From: 2-01-FULL-33-17 sp964401705
Lineage (GTDB): Bacteria; Patescibacteriota; Minisyncoccia; Phycocordibacterales; UBA9973
Reading direction: 5' to 3'
Assembly: GCA_964401705.1 (NCBI GenBank)
Contig: CAYNZJ010000019.1
Location: 1-11,592, forward strand
Length of the DNA: 11,592 nt
In this document: positions 5,743 through 11,592 of the stretch, one piece after another
Position numbering within the stretch: position 1 is the first letter of the stretch
Layout of the letters: each line of letters opens with the position of its first letter
Translations under genes and position numbers: made by a program
The notes under the pieces: generated by a model
Told to the model about the DNA's origin: nothing
What the model saw: only the letters and a program-made list of their open reading frames with translations
The model's database searches: none

Positions 5743-7110
5743 TTATTCGTTAATAGAATCATCATTTATATTAAGATTTGATATCTTGTTTATTATTTTT
5801 TCTTCTTCAATTTGTTCTTTGTTCTCTTCATTTTTAAGTTTTTTATCCTCAGCTTCAATTAATTTTGAAACCATTTTTAGTCTCTTAAATATTCGATGAT
5901 CTTTAAAATAGTGCACGAAATAAAGACCAATTAGCAAAATTAAAATTATAATTAAAACTGGGATTTTATTATTTAAAAATATTTGAACCAATTTATTGTG
6001 TTTTTTAACATCTATTGAAGCATCTAGAACATTACCTGCTTTATCAACTGCTCGAATTATTACCCGTGCAGAATTTATTGAATCAAGATTTATTTGGTGA
6101 GGACTCTCAGAAAAAATAAAAACTGGCGAAATATCATTTGTATTGTTTGTTGTATCTGTTATAGCAACTTCATAATGATCAACCCCAGAGAGAGCATCGT
6201 TAGTTTTAAAATTAATAGCTGCAAAGTTTGCTTTATCATGTCTAATATATTCTAATTTTGGTTTAAAATTATTTGGTGGGGTTGTATCTATTTTTAAAAT
6301 TCTATTTGTAGTTGTACCCCAAATGTTTCCAGTTTTGAGTGGTTTAATATGGAAATACCATAACCCGTCAGTTAAATTCTCATACTGTTTAATTGTTTCT
6401 TGAGATGTTATCTTATTTTCAGGTAAAGTATTTGGTTTATTATCTAAAATATAACTATACCCAACAATATTAGGTAATTTATTCCAACTAAAAACAACAT
6501 TAGTATTATTATACCAAGAATCCTCTAGTGGATGAGTATCTGAAAAAACATCCACAGACCCAGCTGGTTTAGGGAAAATTGTGTAAATCCCACGATTTGT
6601 ATTTATTTTTAATTCTAAATTATCTAGTGTTTTTATTTTTGAATTATTATTTATTGATATTTCTGCTGTACCGGGTGATTTGGCTTCAAAAGTTATAGAA
6701 GTAATAAGTCCTGAAGATGATTGTACTCCACTGGGTATAGATCCAGAGAATTTTGCAACTCCTTTATTGTTATCATAACTTGGCGCAGAATCCCAAACTC
6801 CAATTATAGATTTACCGTTTGATGGTTTAATTATTGCTAATTTTGTTGGGTCATAAATTATATTTAATTCGATACTTTTTATATTTTGACCTTTTGTGTT
6901 TACAAAAAATGGAACTTCAAAAGTTGAACCCCCTAAAAAACTTCCAGTGTCTGGAGATATAAATAAATCAATATTTGTATTATCTTTATTTATACTTGAA
7001 ATTAAATTTATTTGATTGTCTTCCGCAAGAACAACACTAAACAAACCGAGACTTAGAAAAAGTATTGGTACTAAAATATAAAATAATTTTTTGTTTTTAA
7101 ATTTTTCCAT
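5743..7110 (-). CDS. Membrane-anchored cohesin-domain surface protein, coupled to the giant fibre gene
   Basis: A 455-residue surface protein. Residues 1-29 are a signal peptide (basic start, hydrophobic core, VLA end). The cohesin-like module (~46-179) has LGGSTFEVPFFV, IIYDPTKLAII, a Trp loop IIGVWDSAPSYDN, VAKFSGSIPSG and ITSITFEAKSPG. A second domain (~186-275) has THPLEDSWYNN...FSWNKLPNIVGYSY and DGLWYFHIKPL, an FN3-like module frequent in bacterial surface proteins. An Ig-like domain (~276-366) has IDTTPPNNF, SGVDHYEV and IRAVDKAGN. A transmembrane helix (~384-401) is followed by a ~53-residue highly charged, coiled-coil-like cytoplasmic tail (KLIEAEDKKLKNEENKEQ). Its ATG is one base after the stop of the fibre gene with no Shine-Dalgarno, which implies translational coupling. 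A functional link with that fibre is likely, perhaps as its membrane partner, but the fibre's visible part has no dockerin. Confidence 0.85.
   Translation of the reverse strand: MEKFKNKKLFYILVPILFLSLGLFSVVLAEDNQINLISSINKDNTNIDLFISPDTGSFLGGSTFEVPFFVNTKGQNIKSIELNIIYDPTKLAIIKPSNGKSIIGVWDSAPSYDNNKGVAKFSGSIPSGVQSSSGLITSITFEAKSPGTAEISINNNSKIKTLDNLELKINTNRGIYTIFPKPAGSVDVFSDTHPLEDSWYNNTNVVFSWNKLPNIVGYSYILDNKPNTLPENKITSQETIKQYENLTDGLWYFHIKPLKTGNIWGTTTNRILKIDTTPPNNFKPKLEYIRHDKANFAAINFKTNDALSGVDHYEVAITDTTNNTNDISPVFIFSESPHQINLDSINSARVIIRAVDKAGNVLDASIDVKKHNKLVQIFLNNKIPVLIIILILLIGLYFVHYFKDHRIFKRLKMVSKLIEAEDKKLKNEENKEQIEEEKIINKISNLNINDDSINE
6574..6975 (-). other. Cohesin module of the fibre-coupled membrane protein
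   Basis: Region encoding a ~134-residue cohesin-like module after the signal peptide. It shares the Trp loop, the FSGSIP turn and the FEAKSPGTAEI strand with the two other cohesins here. Its last part reads KIKTLDNLELKI instead of the NDG segment, so it is the most divergent of the three and may have a different partner. Confidence 0.7.
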
Positions 7111-7111
7111 T

Positions 7112-10100
7112 TTAATTTACAACAGGATCTGGTGTTGATTCTACTACAGGATCGGGTGTTGGAGCTGGGTCAGGAATAATTTCTGGAGTATTTACCGGAT
7201 CTGATATTATACTACTAGAATCTATTTGATTATCATCTACTGAATCCAGGATATCTGTTGTTGTATTTGATGGATCTTCTGCTGGTACTGGGTCTACGGT
7301 AGGATCCGGTGCCGAGGCTGGGTCAGAAGTCGGTGTAGATACTGGAGCTGGATCAATTATAAGACCAGGAATTATACTTTCAAATACTTTTGGATCTTGT
7401 ACAGCTAATGCATTCCAAGAGAATCTTATATCTTTATCTGAAGTTTTATTAATTCTAATAGTAAAACCATTTATTGTTTTATTGGTTACTAATGATTTAA
7501 TATCTTGATTAAAGAATTGATCAGCTTCTTGGTCTGTCATATTTTTAGTTATATCATCAGTATCTTCAAAAGAAATATTTGCATTAACTACTGGTTGAGC
7601 AATATATGGATTTTCAAATATTACATCAACTCTTCGATCACCAGCCTTGATTACAGCAAACCCTGCAGTATCTTTATTAAATACCGGTGGGACATTAAAT
7701 ACAATTTGATTTCCAAAAGTGGTCTTACCATTAAATATACTGTCCCCATCGACAATTAAGCCAGAAGCATTAAGATTTGTGTTTTGAGTCAAAGCATTTG
7801 TTTGTAATAAATCTTCAATAGCTTTTATACGCAAATCCATACTTGTGTCTGCTTCTTCTAATTTAATTTGTCTATCCTGAAGAGCTATTATTGCTAATTG
7901 AATATCATTAATTTTAATTTCTGCATCGGCAACATCGGCCCCTAATGCAATTAATGATTGGTTTAATGCTTCTACTGCTGTTGCGGTTAATGTTAATGCT
8001 TCTTGTCCGTTAGAAAGAAGTGTTATTTTACTAACAATAGCATCCATACCAGTGATACTACCTGCTTCGATTGATCCGGCTTTTAGTTTACCAGCAAAAT
8101 CAGCATTACCATTAGCATCAAATTTAATAGCAGGGACTGATATCGTTGTTGTTCCATCTGTATTGTTTGTTACAACATTACTACCAATTGTGAATGTTCC
8201 ATTTGGAGAAAGAACCACATTAATATCATCTTTAGTACTGGATGAAATTGTGTTTGTTTTTACATTATCAGTAATAAGAGTGGGGGTTACTATTTCAAGA
8301 CCAGCAGCAATGCGGTCAGCAAAAATATCTGAAAGAGAATTACTATTTAATAAAGTAGTGCGATTTTCAACTAATTGTTTTAACAATAAATTAGCACTGT
8401 ATTGTTCATTTGTTTTAGTGGTTAATCCATCAATACCAACTGTCTCAACAGGGTTTAGTATTTTATCAAACGAAGAACCACTACCATATGAATTGTTTAT
8501 AAATACACTAATTTCACCAACATCTGTACCACTATAACCCTCTAATGCTTGTGCAATAATTGCACCAGCTTTTGTTGCTTTCATGGCAACACCTGGCAAA
8601 GTATGAGACAACATCAAAGAATCTCCTGGCAAAATTGGCCCATTTTCAGTGCTAATTTTTACCGGTACACGACCAACAAGAGCTATAGGTACCCAGCTTT
8701 CACCCCCCATGTCAGGCGTATCTTTAGATTTTTGTAGTCGTAAACCAGGGTTTAGTGAATATATACCAATTGCTGGGTTTGTACCATCAGCACGTTTAAC
8801 AAAATCAACGTTGTCAGGGTCGATCATGACAACATCTCCGGGTTTGAGGGATGTATCAAAAGTTGGATAATCTTCAGCATAGTCGAATGCATTTGACTGC
8901 ATACTTACAGAATGAGAAAAGTTAAATGCACCTGAATGGTTTTCGGCGTTAGCTTGATTATCTAAAGTAAATGAAATTTTACCATAATTATTTGAACCTG
9001 AATCAAACTTTAGGCCATATGAATTTGCTGATGTCTTGCTCCAACTATAAACACTAGCCACACCATTTGTGCCATCATCAGTACCAACGAATAGTTGGCC
9101 ATTATATTCAATCATAGCACTAATACCATCAATACCTGTTTCTGAGCCGAATGTACCAGGGGTTGTATTTATCAACTCCCAATCTTGCTTATTACCAGTA
9201 AACTCATAAATAGCACCTTGCCCAGTACTAGCGCCAGTTTGAGAACCCGCATAAAGTCGACCATTATAAGTCCCTAAAACAGCAGAGTCAACACCAGTAT
9301 ATGCACTTACAATTCTACCAGTATTACTAGTTTCAGTTGCCTTTGTTACATTATTTAAATTGTTCGAATTAGAAATTTGACCAGTGTGACCGACTATACT
9401 AGATGCATCAGTTTTAGATGTAGCATAGTAAAAAGTACCCCCAAAAGGAACAATACTAGATACTGCTTCAATGTTAGCATCATAAGGTGTCACAGAACCA
9501 GCTGTTGTACTTATAGCCACAACTGTAGTACTTATACCTTGCCAATAAGTAAACATTGCCGTAGTCGAACCAGTTACACCACCCATCAAAAGATAATCCT
9601 TCCATACAGCCAAATTAAAACCATCTTTATCAGCAGTTGTTTCAGCTGATGATTTACCATCAGTCGGGTTTACTTGTACCCAACCACTGGTTGTACCACG
9701 ATAAAGTGTAATTTCAGCTGCATTTGGCTCCATAGTTGAAACAACTATATAACCCATGAATGAGGCAAAGTCATAAACTCCATCTTGGTTTGCACTTGAA
9801 AATGTACCACGTGTGGTGTTAAACATTGTGAATGAATCAGCTGTTGTATCAGCGGTTGTACTATAATAAAGAGCACCTTCATTGGCTCCTGTCTGTGAAC
9901 CAATATATAGTCTGCCATTATGCACACCCAAAACATACGCATCAATATTTGTATTATCAGCTGAAACAGCTTTACCAGCAGCATTTGTAACCAGTGTCCA
10001 TGTTGTACCACCGTCATATCTATAAACTCCGGCACTGTCTGTTTCAGATGTAGCTGCAAATAATTTACCCTTATAAACAACAAAATCATGAACTCGATCA

Positions 10101-11592
10101 ATTGCCGTTTCTGAGCCGAATGTACCAGCGGCCGAGTTCAAAGAACAGTTACAACCTGATGCATAGTTGTGCGCAGTGGCGTCAGCCTGAGCGGCAATTG
10201 TAATATCACCATTAGCCCTAATTGCTTCATCCCAGCCAGTACCAATAGTCAAACCTCGTTCAATAACAGTGGCATCAGCTGAAGAAAGATTACCAATATT
10301 AATACCCGACAATACATCAGCGTCGCCTGTACTTGCTGATGTTACATCAATATTTAAACCAGCAACAGTATCAACATTAGCATCATCGCCCAATGTTACA
10401 TTTATATCAATTGCTTGACCGTCACTTGTAAGCGCCCCATTGTTAATTATTAAACTAGTATCATCGTCAGTTGTAATTGTTAAGTCACTTGTGCCTGTTG
10501 GAGAAAGTGTAATACCACCAGTATCATCAAACAATGCTATATCAGTTGTGCCATCTCGTACTGAAAAATCTCCTGTTGAATCCATATCAATAGTCAAAGC
10601 ATTTGCACCTAAATTAATATCAGTCGCAGCATCTAGATCAAGAGTGTCTTCAAAATCATCAAAATCTAAACTGTCAGCACTAACTGCCCCACCGCCAGCA
10701 GTTCCACAAGCCCAAACATCAGTTGTTTCATTCCATTTCAAAACTTCATCATTAGCACAACCTTGTAGTAATGCAAGACCTGATGAAAGAACTTCCATAC
10801 CAGAACCTGATGAAGTTGAAGATGACAGACCATCAGCTGACCCGGCTAGTGTTAAGGTTATATCATCAGTATTTGCAACAATACCACCATTACCTGAAAC
10901 AACTGCCAATGTTGGAGTTGAACCTTCACCATTTGCACTACCTGTTAAACCATTACCTGCTGTGAAGCTTGATACATAGTCACCTGTTGTATCAGTACCT
11001 AGTGCAACAGAATCAGATGCAATTGTAAGCCCTGTTGCCCCGCTTGAATTTAATGTTCCTGTTACATCTCCTGTAAATGTATCCCCGGAAAGTGAAACTG
11101 TCCCCGAACGATTTGGGAATGTAAATGTTTTGTCAGACGATGTTGGGTCAGTAATAACAAAATATGATTCAATAGTGTCAGCCGTTGCACCTTCAAAGAT
11201 TAATCCGGATTGTCCAAATTTAGCTTCATTGTTTGCTAAAGTATGATCCCCTGATAATGCTGCTGTAAAATCAAGCCCTACAAATACCCCGGCGTCTTCG
11301 CTTCCTGATCCCTGAACCGAAATACCAACATTTGAGCCGACAGTAGCTACATAATTCCCTGTTGTATGAGTTCCAAGTGTAATCAAATCATTAAGTGTTG
11401 TTGCGCCTGTACCACCATTAGAAACTGCAAGTGTGCCGGAAACTTCTGCAGTAGCTAGATCAACTGCATTTGTAGTTGAACCACTACCTAAGAAAATTGA
11501 AGCTGTTAGTGTGTCAGAGATTTGTGAATCTGTTAGTCCTGTTAAATTTGTTAATGTATCAATTGCAGATTCAATTGTTGATTCGGTTGTAG
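7112..11592 (-). CDS. Giant secreted fibre-like surface protein with beta-propeller (N-terminus beyond window)
   Basis: At least 1492 residues are visible and the frame is open to the right edge, so a TTG at 11384-11386 is not a convincing start: coding continues upstream with VSGTLAVSNGGTGATTLND, typical of fibre proteins. In order: a low-complexity Thr/Ser/Gly/Asp region with tail-fibre-like motifs (FTFPNRSGTVSLSGD, LLQGCANDEVLKWNE) and a DFSVRDGTTDIALFDD segment; a probable seven-bladed beta-propeller (9035-10130); a collar with DYAEDYPTFDTSLKPGDVV and GRVPVKISTENGPILPGD (8470-8890); a coiled coil (7795-8050); a lectin-like beta domain (7385-7675); a Pro/Asp tail (7115-7360). The pattern is that of trimeric phage-tail or adhesin fibres, but no phage genes are nearby, so a cellular surface appendage for attachment is inferred. 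No C-terminal anchor, LPXTG or dockerin is visible; attachment may be through the missing N-terminus. It is coupled to a cohesin gene. Confidence 0.85.
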   Translation of the reverse strand, partial: TTESTIESAIDTLTNLTGLTDSQISDTLTASIFLGSGSTTNAVDLATAEVSGTLAVSNGGTGATTLNDLITLGTHTTGNYVATVGSNVGISVQGSGSEDAGVFVGLDFTAALSGDHTLANNEAKFGQSGLIFEGATADTIESYFVITDPTSSDKTFTFPNRSGTVSLSGDTFTGDVTGTLNSSGATGLTIASDSVALGTDTTGDYVSSFTAGNGLTGSANGEGSTPTLAVVSGNGGIVANTDDITLTLAGSADGLSSSTSSGSGMEVLSSGLALLQGCANDEVLKWNETTDVWACGTAGGGAVSADSLDFDDFEDTLDLDAATDINLGANALTIDMDSTGDFSVRDGTTDIALFDDTGGITLSPTGTSDLTITTDDDTSLIINNGALTSDGQAIDINVTLGDDANVDTVAGLNIDVTSASTGDADVLSGINIGNLSSADATVIERGLTIGTGWDEAIRANGDITIAAQADATAHNYASGCNCSLNSAAGTFGSETAIDRVHDFVVYKGKLFAATSETDSAGVYRYDGGTTWTLVTNAAGKAVSADNTNIDAYVLGVHNGRLYIGSQTGANEGALYYSTTADTTADSFTMFNTTRGTFSSANQDGVYDFASFMGYIVVSTMEPNAAEITLYRGTTSGWVQVNPTDGKSSAETTADKDGFNLAVWKDYLLMGGVTGSTTAMFTYWQGISTTVVAISTTAGSVTPYDANIEAVSSIVPFGGTFYYATSKTDASSIVGHTGQISNSNNLNNVTKATETSNTGRIVSAYTGVDSAVLGTYNGRLYAGSQTGASTGQGAIYEFTGNKQDWELINTTPGTFGSETGIDGISAMIEYNGQLFVGTDDGTNGVASVYSWSKTSANSYGLKFDSGSNNYGKISFTLDNQANAENHSGAFNFSHSVSMQSNAFDYAEDYPTFDTSLKPGDVVMIDPDNVDFVKRADGTNPAIGIYSLNPGLRLQKSKDTPDMGGESWVPIALVGRVPVKISTENGPILPGDSLMLSHTLPGVAMKATKAGAIIAQALEGYSGTDVGEISVFINNSYGSGSSFDKILNPVETVGIDGLTTKTNEQYSANLLLKQLVENRTTLLNSNSLSDIFADRIAAGLEIVTPTLITDNVKTNTISSSTKDDINVVLSPNGTFTIGSNVVTNNTDGTTTISVPAIKFDANGNADFAGKLKAGSIEAGSITGMDAIVSKITLLSNGQEALTLTATAVEALNQSLIALGADVADAEIKINDIQLAIIALQDRQIKLEEADTSMDLRIKAIEDLLQTNALTQNTNLNASGLIVDGDSIFNGKTTFGNQIVFNVPPVFNKDTAGFAVIKAGDRRVDVIFENPYIAQPVVNANISFEDTDDITKNMTDQEADQFFNQDIKSLVTNKTINGFTIRINKTSDKDIRFSWNALAVQDPKVFESIIPGLIIDPAPVSTPTSDPASAPDPTVDPVPAEDPSNTTTDILDSVDDNQIDSSSIISDPVNTPEIIPDPAPTPDPVVESTPDPVVN
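7115..7360 (-). repeat. Pro/Asp-rich low-complexity C-terminal tail of the fibre
   Basis: The last ~80 residues are dominated by short units such as DPAP, PTSDP, PDPV and TPDPVV around an acidic Ser/Asp/Ile segment (ILDSVDDNQIDSSS). The DNA shows matching imperfect repeats of GGATC-containing units. Such tails are usually disordered spacers; no sorting motif or hydrophobic end follows. Confidence 0.7.
7385..7675 (-). other. H-type-lectin-like beta domain of the fibre
   Basis: The encoded segment has GFAVIKAGDRRVDVIFENPY, then QPVVNANISFE, then GFTIRIN and RFSWNALAV. The order (strand, F-x-x-P-Y, PVV strand, GF-x-I strand, W-x-A strand) resembles the H-type lectin/fibre-tip fold that binds sugars in known members. 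Sugar-binding residues cannot be assigned by eye. Confidence 0.45.
7795..8050 (-). other. Coiled-coil stalk of the fibre
   Basis: About 85 residues with heptad-like hydrophobic spacing (ALNQSLIALGADVADAEI, then QLAIIALQDRQIKLEE and MDLRIKAIEDLLQ). A coiled coil between the collar and the lectin-like domain fits a trimeric fibre, though the oligomeric state is inferred. Confidence 0.65.
8470..8890 (-). other. Phage-fibre-like collar domain of the fibre
   Basis: The segment starts DYAEDYPTFDTSLKPGDVV and runs through NPAIGIYSLNPG, VPIALVGRVPVKISTENGPI, LPGDSLMLS, GVAMKA and AIIAQALEG to GEISVFINN. The same order occurs in the pre-neck/fibre region of phage appendages and in many Patescibacteria fibre proteins, sometimes next to self-cleaving chaperones. 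No S74 intramolecular chaperone follows here. Confidence 0.6.
9138..9159 (-). repeat. 22-bp exact repeat, copy in last propeller blade
   Basis: A 22-base identical match to 10107-10128, encoding GTFGSET at the blade joint. It reads on the minus strand as part of the propeller coding sequence and probably reflects blade duplication. Confidence 0.8.
10107..10128 (-). repeat. 22-bp exact repeat, copy before first propeller blade
   Basis: Identical over 22 bases to 9138-9159. Both copies encode GTFGSET, followed by AID here and GID in the other copy. Confidence 0.8.

Larger units (their letters stand above)
9035..10130 (-). other. Probable seven-bladed beta-propeller in the fibre
   Basis: Seven units of about 50 residues share a hydrophobic strand, a G-[KRQY]-[LI] turn and an aromatic strand: VVYKGKLFAAT, GVHNGRLYIGS, SFMGYIVVS, AVWKDYLLMGG, VPFGGTFYYAT, GTYNGRLYAGS and IEYNGQLFVGT. 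Between them are W-x-x-[VI]-N and GTF-x-S-[EA] joints. This is the pattern of a beta-propeller. The fold and blade count are inferred from periodicity. Confidence 0.7.

Noticed and set aside
1398..7110. Classical cellulosome
   Set aside because: No glycoside hydrolase, carbohydrate-binding module, multi-cohesin scaffoldin or S-layer homology domain is recognisable.
9745..10101. 118-codon minus-strand open frame in a second reading frame inside the propeller region
   Set aside because: It overlaps the propeller coding sequence out of frame and the product has no recognisable pattern; it is a by-product of the repeated blade sequence.
10440..10979. 179-codon open frame on the plus strand
   Set aside because: It lies fully antisense to the well-supported fibre gene, gives a low-complexity Ser/Val/Pro product with no domain, and has no ribosome site or promoter. 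The same applies to the plus-strand open frames at 8052-8537, 1054-1320 and others.
11384..11386. TTG as start of the fibre gene
   Set aside because: The same frame stays open for 68 more codons to the window edge and encodes fibre-type sequence (GSGSTTNAVDLATAEVSG), so the true start is outside the window.
7112..11592. Prophage or phage tail module
   Set aside because: Only the fibre gene is phage-like; no capsid, tail, terminase, integrase or lysis gene is in the window, although the region beyond the right edge is unseen.
1..11592. UGA-recoded genetic code (as in Gracilibacteria/Absconditabacteria)
   Set aside because: All genes are open under the standard bacterial code and end at TAA or TAG with complete domains; no in-frame TGA needs reassignment.
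1..11592. CRISPR arrays, tRNA or rRNA genes, insertion sequences
   Set aside because: No regularly spaced repeats, cloverleaf pattern, rRNA-like segment or transposase motif was seen; the repeats present are coding repeats in the fibre.

Overview
The window looks like a chromosomal piece of a Candidate Phyla Radiation (Patescibacteria) bacterium, possibly a Paceibacteria/Parcubacteria-type genome. The evidence is AT-rich DNA, genes packed on one strand with almost no Shine-Dalgarno sites, and surface proteins of types that recur in this group: single cohesin modules on one membrane anchor, a dockerin with an LVDFSI-type second helix, a fibre protein with the LLQGC...LKWNE motif, and a small conserved membrane protein. 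The lineage is inferred from protein style; there is no rRNA or other marker here. The standard bacterial code reads every gene without in-frame stops.

All seven genes lie on the minus strand, so transcription runs from right to left. 7112-11592 is a very large secreted fibre-like protein whose N-terminus lies beyond the right edge. It has low-complexity Thr/Ser/Asp/Gly repeats, a probable seven-bladed beta-propeller, a phage-fibre-like collar, a coiled coil, an H-type-lectin-like beta domain and a Pro/Asp tail. One base after its stop begins a cohesin-domain membrane protein (5743-7110). After 97 bases containing a near-consensus promoter comes a second group: a small membrane-anchored protein (5244-5645), a secreted FN3/Ig-like protein ending in a dockerin (3809-5197), and two more membrane-anchored cohesin proteins (2925-3800 and 1398-2885). 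A last promoter precedes a DEAD-box RNA helicase (1-1271, C-terminus beyond the left edge).

The most interesting reading is a compact cohesin-dockerin surface system. Three membrane proteins each show one cohesin to the outside, and they surround one exported protein whose C-terminus is a dockerin. No catalytic domain (glycoside hydrolase, peptidase or esterase) is recognisable, so this is not a classical cellulosome. It is better pictured as a non-cellulosomal scaffold or adhesion system that could display the dockerin protein, and perhaps work with the giant fibre, on the cell surface. Pairing is inferred from domain type and gene order, not shown.

No tRNA, rRNA, CRISPR array, insertion sequence or clear intrinsic terminator was found. 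Plus-strand open frames look like antisense shadows of the minus-strand genes.
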